Origin: Photobacterium salinisoli | GTDB taxonomy: Bacteria; Pseudomonadota; Gammaproteobacteria; Enterobacterales; Vibrionaceae | NCBI RefSeq assembly: GCF_003614885.1 | Contig: NZ_QZMS01000013.1 | Coordinates: forward strand, 186,001 to 250,000 | DNA length: 64,000 nt | Reading direction: 5' to 3' | Shown here: positions 42,199-52,964 of the stretch, in pieces | Numbering within the stretch: position 1 is the stretch's first letter | Layout of the letters: every line of letters begins with the position of its first letter | Notes under the pieces: generated by a model | Told to the model about the DNA's origin: nothing | The model's input: only the letters and a program-made list of their open reading frames with translations | The model's database searches: none | Program-made: the position numbers and the translations under genes

Positions 42199-43668
42199 TT
42201 ACATCATTACGACGTCAAACTGTTCTTGGTTATATAAAGGTTCGATTTTGACCTCAACCTGTTTACCGATGAAGACTTCCAGTTCTGCCAGTGCATGGTA
42301 TTCCTCGCCGGCCAGTGTCTCCGCCACAGCAGGAGAGACATAAGCGACAAAACGATCAGCATCATAGGCCCGGTTGACACGGGTAATTTCACGCAGAATT
42401 TCATAGCAGACGCTGTCGACTGTTTTCACTGTCCCGCGCCCTTCACAGGTTGGGCAGGTCCCGCACAGTACATGTTCAATGCTTTCGCGGGTTCGCTTAC
42501 GGGTCATCTCCACCAGCCCGAGCTGAGTAAAACCGTTGATATTGGTTTTCACCCTGTCGTGAGACAGCGCCTGCTCCAGAGCCGTCAACACCCGGCGCCT
42601 GTGCTCTTCAGAGGCCATATCGATAAAGTCGATGATAATAATGCCGCCAAGGTTGCGCAGGCGTAACTGACGTGCAATCGCTTTGGTAGCTTCAATATTG
42701 GTATTGAAGATAGTCTCTTCCAGGTTACGGCGACCGACAAACGCGCCGGTATTAATATCGACCGTTGTCATGGCTTCGGTCTGATCAATAATCAGATAAC
42801 CGCCGGATTTCAGCTCCACTTTGCGATCCAGCGAACGCTGAATTTCATTTTCCGTATCATACAGATCGAAAATCGGCTGATCGCCTGTGTAGCGAACCAG
42901 CTTATTGCTCAGTTCTGGCACGAACTCGTCGGTAAATTCTTTTAAATTTTCGAAAGCCAGGCGGGAGTCGACGTAAATAGAATCCAGTTCGGTGCCGACA
43001 AAATCGCGCAGGATGCGCTGCGCCAACCCAAGCTCACCGTACAGCATCGACTTGCTCTTATATTTTCCACGACGTTCCAGCACTTTTCGCCACAAATGCT
43101 TAAGAAATGCGGCATCCTGCGCCACTTCTGCTGATGATGCCCCTTCCGCAGCAGTGCGGATAATAAATCCGCCCAGCTCATCACAGTGCTTGGTCACCAG
43201 ATTTTTCAGGCGTTCACGCTCGCGCTCGCTTTCAATCCGCTGCGATACGCCGACATGGCTGGCACCGGGCATGAAAACCAGATAACGGGATGGCAGGGTG
43301 ACATCTGTCGTCAGGCGGGCTCCTTTGGTTCCCAGCGGATCTTTCACCACCTGCACCACCAGATCCTGGCCCTGGCGCACCAGTTCAGAAATATCTCTTA
43401 CCTGAAACTGCTGTTTCTCATTTTCAGCCACACACTCGGTATGGGGAACAATATCGGACGCATGAAGGAAGGCCGCTTTATCCAGCCCAATATCAACAAA
43501 AGCTGCCTGCATGCCAGGCAGTACACGGCTCACTTTCCCTTTGTAAATATTGCCAACAATGCCACGCTTGGATTCACGCTCAATATGGATTTCCTGGAGG
43601 TTGCCCCCTTCAATCATCGCCACACGGGTTTCACTGGGTGTCACATTGATAAGCAGCTCGGTACTCAT
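42199..43668 (-). CDS. rng: Ribonuclease G
   Basis: Endoribonuclease of 489 residues that matures the 5' end of 16S rRNA and turns over some mRNAs. An N-terminal S1-like domain (about 38-120), the catalytic region with IIDFIDM near residue 345, and the zinc-link motif CGTCPTC near 405 are present. Length matches RNase G, without the long C-terminal scaffold of RNase E. The start gives MSTELLINVTPSETRVA. Confidence 0.97.
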   Translation of the reverse strand: MSTELLINVTPSETRVAMIEGGNLQEIHIERESKRGIVGNIYKGKVSRVLPGMQAAFVDIGLDKAAFLHASDIVPHTECVAENEKQQFQVRDISELVRQGQDLVVQVVKDPLGTKGARLTTDVTLPSRYLVFMPGASHVGVSQRIESERERERLKNLVTKHCDELGGFIIRTAAEGASSAEVAQDAAFLKHLWRKVLERRGKYKSKSMLYGELGLAQRILRDFVGTELDSIYVDSRLAFENLKEFTDEFVPELSNKLVRYTGDQPIFDLYDTENEIQRSLDRKVELKSGGYLIIDQTEAMTTVDINTGAFVGRRNLEETIFNTNIEATKAIARQLRLRNLGGIIIIDFIDMASEEHRRRVLTALEQALSHDRVKTNINGFTQLGLVEMTRKRTRESIEHVLCGTCPTCEGRGTVKTVDSVCYEILREITRVNRAYDADRFVAYVSPAVAETLAGEEYHALAELEVFIGKQVEVKIEPLYNQEQFDVVMM

Positions 43669-43684
43669 GGATGCCTCTGTTAAT

Positions 43685-44251
43685 TTAATTGGCTATAAAT
43701 TCTCGGATCAGCGCATCGGTTTCCAGCAGCGGCAAGCCGACAACTGCATGGTAACTCCCTTCGATACGGGCAATGAATTTGCCGCCAATCCCCTGAATGG
43801 CATAACTGCCGGCTTTGTCTTTGGGTTCACCGCTTTGCCAGTAGTCCTGAATATCCTGGTCGGTCAGAGACCGGAACCAGACATCCGTCACAACCAGCTC
43901 TGTACGCTGACGATCTTGCGTGGCGACAGTGACAGCCGTCATGACCTGATGGCTTCGTCCGGATAATAACATGAGCATCTCGCGGCTGTGCGCGAAATCC
44001 CTCGGCTTTTCAAGAATCTGTCCGTCCACTACCACTATAGTGTCTGAACCGAGTACCGGCGTCTGACCGTCCGTTGCTGCCACCCCGGCCAGGGCTTTGT
44101 CCAGCGACAGACGCTGAACATACGCCTCCGGGGTTTCTCCTGCCTGATGCCGTTCTTCGACGTCGAGCGACAGGATATCGAAAGTGTAACCGAGTTGAGA
44201 GAGCAATTCTTTGCGACGGGGTGAACCGGATGCCAGATACAGTGTTGTCAT
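43685..44251 (-). CDS. Maf-like nucleotide pyrophosphatase (YhdE type)
   Basis: Maf/HAM1-fold protein of 188 residues that hydrolyses non-canonical or pyrimidine nucleoside triphosphates (dTTP/UTP in the YhdE branch). The signature YLASGSPRRKELL is at the N-terminus and VLGSDTIVV carries the catalytic Asp. It lies between mreD and rng as in E. coli, which supports YhdE rather than YceF. Confidence 0.95.
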   Translation of the reverse strand: MTTLYLASGSPRRKELLSQLGYTFDILSLDVEERHQAGETPEAYVQRLSLDKALAGVAATDGQTPVLGSDTIVVVDGQILEKPRDFAHSREMLMLLSGRSHQVMTAVTVATQDRQRTELVVTDVWFRSLTDQDIQDYWQSGEPKDKAGSYAIQGIGGKFIARIEGSYHAVVGLPLLETDALIREFIAN

Positions 44252-44338
44252 CTTGATCTTACCTAGAAAGACGATAGCACCAGCGCTTATCGTGCGAGCC
44301 GTATCACACCGTGCTATCCGGAGGGGACTGACGTCCCC

Positions 44339-44827
44339 CTAACGTATTGAGAACTTACGGCGAATGCGCCGCAAAAACAGGAACAACCACGGCCAGAGGA
44401 GGAAGTTGAGTAACACGGCCCACAACCGGGTGGGATCAAATTCAATTTCGACCACCAGGTATTCTGCCCAGAACTCCACCAGCTTGCCTGCCAGTGACAG
44501 TAAGGCAACTATCATGGCCTGCTGCCATAACGATAAGTTGCGCATGACCTGAAAATTCAGCGCCACGATATAGCAGAGTACCGACATGGTCAGGCCACGA
44601 ATACCCAGAGTGGAGCCCAGCAGCAGATCCCAGATCAGCCCCAGTACCAATGCCGTGCCGACATTCACCCGGTGTGGCAAGGCCAGTACCCAGTAAAACG
44701 CCACCAGCATGACCCAGGACGGGCGAAACGCTTCCAGCTGCCCGGGCCAGGGAGCGGCTTGCAGGATCAGCGCGACCACAAACGACAACCATATCAGCAG
44801 AATGCCATTGGCTCGACTATCAACCAT
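44339..44827 (-). CDS. mreD: Rod shape-determining protein MreD
   Basis: Inner membrane protein of 162 residues of the elongasome, with five or six hydrophobic helices. The start at 44827 (MVDSRANGILLIWLSF) overlaps the mreC stop by 8 bp; a longer in-frame extension to 44956 lies inside mreC and is rejected. A perfect GGGGAC-GTCA-GTCCCC hairpin follows within a few bases of the stop. Confidence 0.95.
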   Translation of the reverse strand: MVDSRANGILLIWLSFVVALILQAAPWPGQLEAFRPSWVMLVAFYWVLALPHRVNVGTALVLGLIWDLLLGSTLGIRGLTMSVLCYIVALNFQVMRNLSLWQQAMIVALLSLAGKLVEFWAEYLVVEIEFDPTRLWAVLLNFLLWPWLFLFLRRIRRKFSIR

Positions 44828-45683
44828 TGACCGGTTCTCCTGTAGTGACGGTATGCCTTTCTCTGTCTGTCGGCCAGACCAGCAGTAAATAGCGCAAGCG
44901 GTCAAACTGTACCGTTGGCAAGGCTTTGATTTGCGCAAACGGGCGCTTATTATCAAACGAAAATTCTGTCACCCTGCCGACCGGGTATCCTTCCGGATAT
45001 CGTCCACCCAGACCTGAGGTCACCAGTAAATCGCCGACTTTGATATCGGTACTGCTGGGCACGTGTTCAAGCTGGATCTGATCCTGCTCACCACTGCCGG
45101 AGGCAATCACCCGGATATCGTTGCGTACTACCTGCACCGGAATGGCATGGGTGGGATCAATCAGCAGCAGCACGCGGCTGTTATGCGCGCCGACATAGGA
45201 AATCTGGCCAACAATACCTTTGTCATTGATCACTGGCTGGCCTTCATACACGCCATCGACACGGCCTTTATCTATCATGACCTGATGGCTGTAAGGGTCA
45301 GAGTCGACAGCCATCACCTCTGCCACCATCTTGCGTTCGTCACGCACAAACGGTGAACCCAGCAACTCGCGGAGACGCTGGTTTTCCTGCTGTAACTGGT
45401 CAAGTAACAGCACATCGCTTTGCAGTACCAGAAGATCGCGCTTAAGCGCTTTGTTTTCTGCCAGTAATCGCTGATGAGAACTCAGCTGACTGAAAAGACC
45501 ATCCAGAATTTCACGCGGAAGGTTCGCTGCGTATTGCAAAGGGGCAACCGCAGAGTTAAGGACATAACGGACCTGGGCGAAAGCATCAAGACGGCTGTCG
45601 GCCAGCATAAGGCCGGCCGACAGTAACATGGCAAGAAACAGGCGCAGTTGCAGAGAAGGGCCTCTGCCAAAGATAGGTTTCAT
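44820..45683 (-). CDS. mreC: Rod shape-determining protein MreC
   Basis: Bitopic elongasome protein of 287 residues that activates PBP2. One N-terminal transmembrane helix (about 10-25) is followed by a coiled coil (about 65-105) and the periplasmic beta-barrel region with VDGVYEGQPVINDKGIVGQI. It lies 40 bp after mreB. Confidence 0.97.
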   Translation of the reverse strand: MKPIFGRGPSLQLRLFLAMLLSAGLMLADSRLDAFAQVRYVLNSAVAPLQYAANLPREILDGLFSQLSSHQRLLAENKALKRDLLVLQSDVLLLDQLQQENQRLRELLGSPFVRDERKMVAEVMAVDSDPYSHQVMIDKGRVDGVYEGQPVINDKGIVGQISYVGAHNSRVLLLIDPTHAIPVQVVRNDIRVIASGSGEQDQIQLEHVPSSTDIKVGDLLVTSGLGGRYPEGYPVGRVTEFSFDNKRPFAQIKALPTVQFDRLRYLLLVWPTDRERHTVTTGEPVNG

Positions 45684-45723
45684 GTAACACTATGACCTGT
45701 TTGGATGTTTGCCGGGGTAGACA

Positions 45724-47075
<1,352 letters not shown>

Positions 47076-50000
47076 CTAATTTGAATGGATGAATGGATTC
47101 ATATTCCTTTCACCGCGGTAAATCACCCTATCGTTACCTCGGTAGATACCAAAAGTTACCAGGGCGGAGGGGTTTTCGTCACCCTGGTCCCGCCAGTTGT
47201 ACAGCAACCAGGGCTGGGATTCGCTGCCGGCATGGGTGCCTGATCCTGAGTCAGTGACGGGGTTTTCCCCGCTAATAGCAACAGGCGGTTCGGTCACCAG
47301 TTTTTGCCAGAAGCGCACCTGTTCGCGAGATCCCCCTTCTGTGGCATAAAGATCGCCCGATGTTGAACGCCCCTCTTCCACCTTGATATCACCGACAGAT
47401 GCAGTGATCGCATTCGTAGTGGGATTGGTGATGCCCTGCCTGAAGTACAGCTGGCCATTAAATACCGAGTCATGATCGTCGCCGTTGGTGACGAACTGGC
47501 CGGCATTCCAGTACTCCAACAGCACAGGTATATTGATCTTCTCACCTTCCCGGCCCACGGCGTCTTCCAGCCGCATCCGGCCGTAACGGGCGTGAATGTC
47601 ACCGGCCAGTGCAGCGGCGGTTTCCGGCGTGGCGCCGTTCTGCTCATAGACACTCAGCGGTTTAGCTGAAAAATCGCTGCAGCCACGGGTCGCGCAATCA
47701 TGTCGAGATTCTACGACCAGACCAAAATCCACCGGGTACGGCCCGTCCGGTTCGGTCACGTTTGGGTTCGTGCTGCTCACCACACGTAACAATGCCAGCG
47801 TGTCGGTGCTGATGGTTTGAATAGCTTTATCCCAGTGCTGATAACTCAGGTTCTCAGACAACCGGCTGGTCAGGTTGTTGGCATCGCTCCCTGTCGCACC
47901 CGCATTAACGGCGCGTAACTGCAGCGATTCTTTATAATCGTCGGCAAAATAGCCGTAGTTTTGGGTTAACCCGCCCTGTCTGTTTTTCGCCTCGACGGTG
48001 GCCGAGAGGGAGAACGGCTGCCCCATGTAGGTAAAGTTGCCGTAAGCATCGCTGACCGCACTCTCTTTGATTGAAAAATAGGCCGGATAGAAACGCCCCA
48101 GCTGTCCGACACCCTGAGCCACTGGCATGCCGAGATAATCGGCATCGGCCTGCAGCCACAGACTGCCGACTTCGCTCCAGCTCAGGTTATTAACCACCAA
48201 ACCATTTTCTGCGTCCAAAGAACGGATGAATTCATATGTCTGGGCACCACTCAGCACTCCAGCAACGGCCCCTGTATCCGATGGCGTTGCGGGTTTATTG
48301 GGAATTGACAACTGAATCGGCGCTGTCACCAGTCCAGAGACGGAATAGTAATTCGGTGTGGTTAACTGATTACACCAGGCTGAAGTGGTAGTCCGGATAT
48401 CATTGATACCGTCTCCACTTTGATCCGGCATCACTGCATCTTCCGTCCAGATCACAGGTTTAAAGGTAACTGAGAATTTATCACCCGCCGCCGCAAAGCC
48501 CGGTCCGCTGCCGGACGTACCGGAGAAGTCTGTCTTTCCATTTTCAGAGGTCACATCACAGAGCGCGAACGTATAAGGTCGGGATAGCAAGACCGCTGTG
48601 CCGTTTAAGCCGGACCAATCCCCCTGATGATCATCACAATCCGTTGCTCCGGCCGGGCAGTCTTCCGGCTGCCACTCGTTATCGGCCAGCTCGACACTGA
48701 TTTCGCCTGCGTCGTTATACTGCACAGGGACTGTCGCCCGGCCTTGGGTAAAGGTCAGCGTGGCCGTCACATTACCGGCTTCAGTCACCGTCTGACCATT
48801 GAGCAACAGCGGGCGCGTGCCCGAATTCGGCCTGACATAATCCAGACCGGTAAAGCGCAATGATTTAGCTTCGCTGCCGGTCTTGCCGTAATCTTCAATG
48901 ACCTCACATTGGGCACCATTAGAGGCAACTGCTTCAATCAATAAAGAATCCGGTTTACCGGCAGTCAGTTCTTTGGCTGTACCGCTATTAATGCGAAAAC
49001 CGTACGGCGCAAAACGATAAGGGCCAGCATTCGCTGTCAGTAATTGATTTCCCGGTGTCAGAACCGAGGCCGCAACCTGAACATCACCAACCAAATGGCT
49101 TTGCAGATACAGAGTCACTGCCCCGCCATTGATTGGAATCGAAGATGAACTGGTCTCACAACTGCCGTTTTCAGATACCGCCCAGCACACCTCACCGTTT
49201 GATGTGGAGGATGGCGACACATTCAGATTCCCGACAAAAGAAGTATCTATTATCCCGTTTTTCAGCACAGTGAAATCGACCGGGATTCGCTCGCAGGTCA
49301 GGCCGTAAGCCGTGCTCGGAGAAATCACCAGTTCGTAGTTGTCGTTGGGGATCACATCCTCACAAACCCCCTCAGCTGAGACATTACTGGTTTTACTCAT
49401 GAAGACATTTTTCGCGATCACAGCCCCCATTATGGTTGCAGGAATCTGGGATAAATCGCTGTTCCAGCTAAAATCGGAATCCAGAATGACATTATTTTCG
49501 GAATAGACCAGTCCGTTAAAGGAGGCCATGCCTGTAATGTGAATGCTTGCATCGCCACCAACTCCCGCAAGAAAAAAGTCTTCCGGGATACCATTATGAT
49601 TAATGAGTGCCTGATTATTGATTTGAAGTCGATTGACATACAGTTTTACTTTTGCGCCAGTGACAACATCAAGTACAGCCGAACCATTTAGAGTCAGTTG
49701 TTTTATCCAATAAGTGCCACTGCTGAAACGTATCACAGTATTATTACTTCCAGCCTCCATCCCCCCATAATTACCCGGTTCGATATCATGCACTTGATTG
49801 TCATAATATGACTTGTATCCATTTCCAGGATCGGGTTCAGGAAATGAATCAGGCATAGGTATCGGGTCGACAATCAAGCTAGGGTCAATCTGACACTTCC
49901 AACTTTGCCCTTTTGCCGTGCATGAATGATCAGACAAACCACTGCCATCATTAATGGCTGCAAAGCCCAATTTAAAATCTGCCTTATTACCACGGATAAA

Positions 50001-50552
50001 AGCATTATTGTAAATATCAATTCTTCCTGATGATGAATGCGATTGAACCGGTGCACCAAAATATTCACATACTGGGTTTGACGGTTCAGGCAACTCCGGA
50101 GCAACCTCATCAAGCGTACAAGCTATTTCCTGAACGGACGTCCCTTCAACCTGAATTGGGACGCTTTTTATTGAAGATAAGTCCGCAAACGCAGTGCTTA
50201 TTTTACGCCAGATGACAGGTTCTGTTCCGACTTCATAAAGGTAATAAGTCAGCATCCCCTGCTTATTGCCTGTTTGCTCATACTCCAACCAAACGTAGTA
50301 ATCGCCGCCAACCACTGTTTCCGAGTCTTTGATGATCGAGTCAATTGAGGGGTCATTACTCCAAAGTGCCAGTTCACGCGTTCCATTCTTTTTCGCGCCA
50401 TAAATAGTTTCTTTCAATTGCGCGTTTTGAATTTGGTAAGCGACATTAAATCGACTATCAGTTCGAAGTTCACTGCATTGCTCTGAAGAAGCCCAGGCAA
50501 ATTGAAATGAAATCAATAACCATAAAAGAATCAACCGCCAGACTTTACTCAT
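47076..50552 (-). CDS. mshQ: MSHA biogenesis protein MshQ
   Basis: Large exported protein of 1158 residues, last gene of the MSHA locus. A signal peptide ends near AWA (about residue 20). Residues about 130-400 contain a Ser/Asn-rich, probably beta-helical region (EPGNYGGMEAGSNN, LTLNGSAVLDV); the rest, to the C-terminal DUF6701-type domain (YGRMRLEDAVGREGE, VTFGIYRGNDRVIYRGER), is rich in beta and Cys pairs. Its role is not defined; a tip-associated or adhesive surface function is plausible. The N-terminal third reads as more AT-rich than its flanks. The start at 50552 overlaps mshP by 8 bp. Confidence 0.88.
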   Translation of the reverse strand: MSKVWRLILLWLLISFQFAWASSEQCSELRTDSRFNVAYQIQNAQLKETIYGAKKNGTRELALWSNDPSIDSIIKDSETVVGGDYYVWLEYEQTGNKQGMLTYYLYEVGTEPVIWRKISTAFADLSSIKSVPIQVEGTSVQEIACTLDEVAPELPEPSNPVCEYFGAPVQSHSSSGRIDIYNNAFIRGNKADFKLGFAAINDGSGLSDHSCTAKGQSWKCQIDPSLIVDPIPMPDSFPEPDPGNGYKSYYDNQVHDIEPGNYGGMEAGSNNTVIRFSSGTYWIKQLTLNGSAVLDVVTGAKVKLYVNRLQINNQALINHNGIPEDFFLAGVGGDASIHITGMASFNGLVYSENNVILDSDFSWNSDLSQIPATIMGAVIAKNVFMSKTSNVSAEGVCEDVIPNDNYELVISPSTAYGLTCERIPVDFTVLKNGIIDTSFVGNLNVSPSSTSNGEVCWAVSENGSCETSSSSIPINGGAVTLYLQSHLVGDVQVAASVLTPGNQLLTANAGPYRFAPYGFRINSGTAKELTAGKPDSLLIEAVASNGAQCEVIEDYGKTGSEAKSLRFTGLDYVRPNSGTRPLLLNGQTVTEAGNVTATLTFTQGRATVPVQYNDAGEISVELADNEWQPEDCPAGATDCDDHQGDWSGLNGTAVLLSRPYTFALCDVTSENGKTDFSGTSGSGPGFAAAGDKFSVTFKPVIWTEDAVMPDQSGDGINDIRTTTSAWCNQLTTPNYYSVSGLVTAPIQLSIPNKPATPSDTGAVAGVLSGAQTYEFIRSLDAENGLVVNNLSWSEVGSLWLQADADYLGMPVAQGVGQLGRFYPAYFSIKESAVSDAYGNFTYMGQPFSLSATVEAKNRQGGLTQNYGYFADDYKESLQLRAVNAGATGSDANNLTSRLSENLSYQHWDKAIQTISTDTLALLRVVSSTNPNVTEPDGPYPVDFGLVVESRHDCATRGCSDFSAKPLSVYEQNGATPETAAALAGDIHARYGRMRLEDAVGREGEKINIPVLLEYWNAGQFVTNGDDHDSVFNGQLYFRQGITNPTTNAITASVGDIKVEEGRSTSGDLYATEGGSREQVRFWQKLVTEPPVAISGENPVTDSGSGTHAGSESQPWLLYNWRDQGDENPSALVTFGIYRGNDRVIYRGERNMNPFIHSN

Positions 50553-51000
50553 TATCCAAATCCTTTGCCCAAAGCTCCTGAATCCGGGTAACAGCATGAG
50601 GGCCGCTGCCGCACTGTGCCGTGCTGATTAAAAAGTAAGTGTTTACTGACCCGGTATGTGAAGATTGGCAGGTCGTCGTTGCGCGGCAGCCCGTTACCCC
50701 GGCAGGTGCGAAGGTATAAGCCGTGCCGGTGTCAGGGTGATGGCGGTTACAGATCTCGACTGCGGAATCACTGGTTGTGCCGGCCAGCGGAAACAATTGG
50801 CTCATCATGACTTCATTGGCGGAATGGGCGGTAAACCAGGCGCGGGTCGACAACACCTCTCGGGTAGTGATGTCCTGGCCGGATCCCGCTACCCGCAACA
50901 TGGCGGCTGCCATGGCGGCCATGACAACAATAACGAAAATAGCGACGATCAGCGCGCTGCCCTGTTGCTGCTTTTTGGTATGCCGCCGGTTATAAGACAT
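50545..51000 (-). CDS. mshP: MSHA minor pilin-like protein MshP
   Basis: PilX-like protein of 151 residues. A prepilin-type leader ends at Gly14 before SALIVAIFVIVVMAAMAAAML; the mature residue 5 is Val instead of the usual Glu, which is typical of PilX/GspK-like members placed at pilus tips. It overlaps mshO by 11 bp and mshQ by 8 bp. Confidence 0.9.
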   Translation of the reverse strand: MSYNRRHTKKQQQGSALIVAIFVIVVMAAMAAAMLRVAGSGQDITTREVLSTRAWFTAHSANEVMMSQLFPLAGTTSDSAVEICNRHHPDTGTAYTFAPAGVTGCRATTTCQSSHTGSVNTYFLISTAQCGSGPHAVTRIQELWAKDLDNE

Positions 51001-51739
51001 TGATCACCTGCATGCTCTGACTGTAGTCCGACGACTCTTGGCTGACGGGATCGCGAAAGCTCAGTTCAAGATGAATCAAGCCATTGCTGTTCAGGCCGGC
51101 CCCTGAGACAGCAACATTGAAGCGACTGAGCGTATCTGTCAGCGCATAAGCAGCGCCATTATTGACCCGTCGCACCAGCGTATTCCCGTCCTGACAAAAA
51201 GCCACCCGGTCGGAAAACAGGTACAGGCGCTGACCCGGCGAACGATCGCCCAGCCACTGGGACAATTGCAAAGTGGCCGTGGGATCTGCCGCTGTCGGGG
51301 CCTTCGTTAACGCTTCAACCATCATGCTTTCGCCTGCATCGGCCTGATAATCACTGACACTGACAAATCCCACAGCCGCGTGGTTGCCGTTAACGCCGCT
51401 GTTCCATAAGTTCATTTGCTGTGAGTCAGGCGAGACCAGCACCTCCAGCACAGGATCAATGGGATCCGGCTCGTTCAGGTAAGCACCGGTTAATACCACA
51501 GGATAAAACGACAGACACCCGTTGCTAAAACTGACGCTGTTCGGCGCGGCATGGCGAATCTCCCGAGTCATACGTTCAATGACAAAGCGTGCCTCAGATT
51601 GTAAACGCTCGCGATCTATCGTGTCGGAGTAGCCCCGGGCGCCCAGTTGCAGGTAGGCACCTATGCCCAGCGAAATAAACGCCAGAATCACCAGTGCCAT
51701 GATCATTTCTATCAGGGTGAATCCTTTGGACGGCTGCAT
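50990..51739 (-). CDS. mshO: MSHA minor pilin MshO
   Basis: PilW-like minor pilin of 249 residues with prepilin cleavage expected at Gly6/Phe7 and Glu at mature position 5 (KGFTLIEMIMALVIL). The long C-terminal region is beta-rich. It shares one base with the mshD stop. With MshC, D and P it probably primes pilus assembly. Confidence 0.93.
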   Translation of the reverse strand: MQPSKGFTLIEMIMALVILAFISLGIGAYLQLGARGYSDTIDRERLQSEARFVIERMTREIRHAAPNSVSFSNGCLSFYPVVLTGAYLNEPDPIDPVLEVLVSPDSQQMNLWNSGVNGNHAAVGFVSVSDYQADAGESMMVEALTKAPTAADPTATLQLSQWLGDRSPGQRLYLFSDRVAFCQDGNTLVRRVNNGAAYALTDTLSRFNVAVSGAGLNSNGLIHLELSFRDPVSQESSDYSQSMQVINVL

Positions 51740-52365
51740 CAGTAATTACTCCTGAATGCAGTGAACGGGTATTCACCGTAACGGCTGGTCCTGACCAGCA
51801 CATCAATACGTTTCTGGCTGCTGACCGTAGTTGCGGCACCATTGAAAGCGTTATTTTCATAGCGCACACTGATTTCAAGATAAATATTGCGGTAGTCACT
51901 TTGCCCGGCGGCAGACACTGTGACGAGATCCTGCAATGCCCCACGGTGAGGCAGGCTGCTGTCGTTGCACTGTGCCACACTGCCCCAGCAGCCGATAAAA
52001 TCATCGACATCGTCGGCAGCGCCGACATTCAGTAAGCCGCTGTTAACCTCGCCAGCATCCGCGCCCAGGCTGTCTGGCGCGCTGCACACATACCCCTCTT
52101 CTCCGCAGCGGATCACGCTGTCGTTAAAGGGATCCGAAGCTTCATCGAATTTGCGCGATAGCACCTCATTCAGCACGCCCTGGCCAATGGCTGCCGCTCT
52201 GGCCTGATAATGCGGTACGGCGGACTGTTCGGCCTGAGGAAATAAAAAGCTGGTCAGTGTGACCATAGCAATCGCCATAATGACAATGGCGATAATGCCT
52301 TCAATCAGGGTAAAACCCTGCTGGTAATAGCCAATGTTCTGGCGGCAGGGATTACGGGCAGGCAT
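51739..52365 (-). CDS. mshD: MSHA minor pilin MshD
   Basis: Minor pilin of 208 residues with cleavage expected after Gly17 (QQG-FTLIEG) and Glu at mature position 5. The start at 52365 overlaps mshC by 14 bp; a longer in-frame extension lies wholly inside mshC and is rejected. Several Cys residues in the soluble domain suggest disulfides. Confidence 0.92.
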   Translation of the reverse strand: MPARNPCRQNIGYYQQGFTLIEGIIAIVIMAIAMVTLTSFLFPQAEQSAVPHYQARAAAIGQGVLNEVLSRKFDEASDPFNDSVIRCGEEGYVCSAPDSLGADAGEVNSGLLNVGAADDVDDFIGCWGSVAQCNDSSLPHRGALQDLVTVSAAGQSDYRNIYLEISVRYENNAFNGAATTVSSQKRIDVLVRTSRYGEYPFTAFRSNY

Positions 52366-52858
52366 GGATATAGCCTTCCCGGTTGATACAGACTGAAGCG
52401 CTCTGGGCGTTACGCGAGACAAAGGTGATCTGGCACGCTGTGGTACACAACGGCGTCTTGTTCCCGCTGCCATCCTGCTGATAGGGCCGTCCCAGTAAAT
52501 CGAACCGCACCTCTCCCTGTAGATCGCCTGTCACGGTGATAGCATCATCGGCTTCTGTGATTGCACGGCCAGAAAAAGTGGTGTCGGCACAGGCGGGCGG
52601 GCCAAAATGATCCGGTGTCACCTGCAATGACAGGCAACCGTCCAGATCGCCCTGAGCATCAATATTGCTCATGGCACGCAGCTGAATCTGACGGGTCAGA
52701 GTGATAGCCTGATCGCGGGCCAGGTATGCATCAAAACTGCTGCGGCCAATCAAACGTGACGCAGCCGTCACACTGAGGATCCCCAGCAGTATGATCACCA
52801 GAATCAGTTCAATTAACGTAAAGCCGCGTTGTCGGCCAGCGCTCAAACGGCGAGCCAT
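52352..52858 (-). CDS. mshC: MSHA minor pilin MshC
   Basis: GspH/FimT-like minor pilin of 168 residues; leader cleavage is expected after Gly12 (RQRG-FTLIELILVIILLGIL). ATG 52858 is preferred to the TTG at 52870. It is separated from the major pilin by a hairpin that may act as an attenuator. Confidence 0.92.
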   Translation of the reverse strand: MARRLSAGRQRGFTLIELILVIILLGILSVTAASRLIGRSSFDAYLARDQAITLTRQIQLRAMSNIDAQGDLDGCLSLQVTPDHFGPPACADTTFSGRAITEADDAITVTGDLQGEVRFDLLGRPYQQDGSGNKTPLCTTACQITFVSRNAQSASVCINREGYIHACP

Positions 52859-52883
52859 GCATTCACCCAAGACGCCCTGTCAA

Positions 52884-52912
52884 AGAGAGAAAAGGGGCAG
52901 GAGTCCGCCCCC
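52884..52912 (-). terminator. Partial terminator/attenuator between mshA and mshC
   Basis: On the minus strand GGGGC-GGACTCCT-GCCCC is followed by TTTTCTCTCTTT, an intrinsic-terminator shape with a broken T-tract. It lies between mshA and mshC in an otherwise tightly packed transcript and could let pilin mRNA exceed minor pilin mRNA. Confidence 0.6.
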
Positions 52913-52964
52913 TAAATGGTATAAACAACTGAGGGCTCAAATAAGCCAACTCAGTTTCATTCAT

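Noticed and set aside
52352-52473. Longer N-terminus for mshD
   Set aside because: The extension lies within mshC and would put the prepilin leader about 50 residues from the N-terminus; ATG 52365 gives a normal leader.
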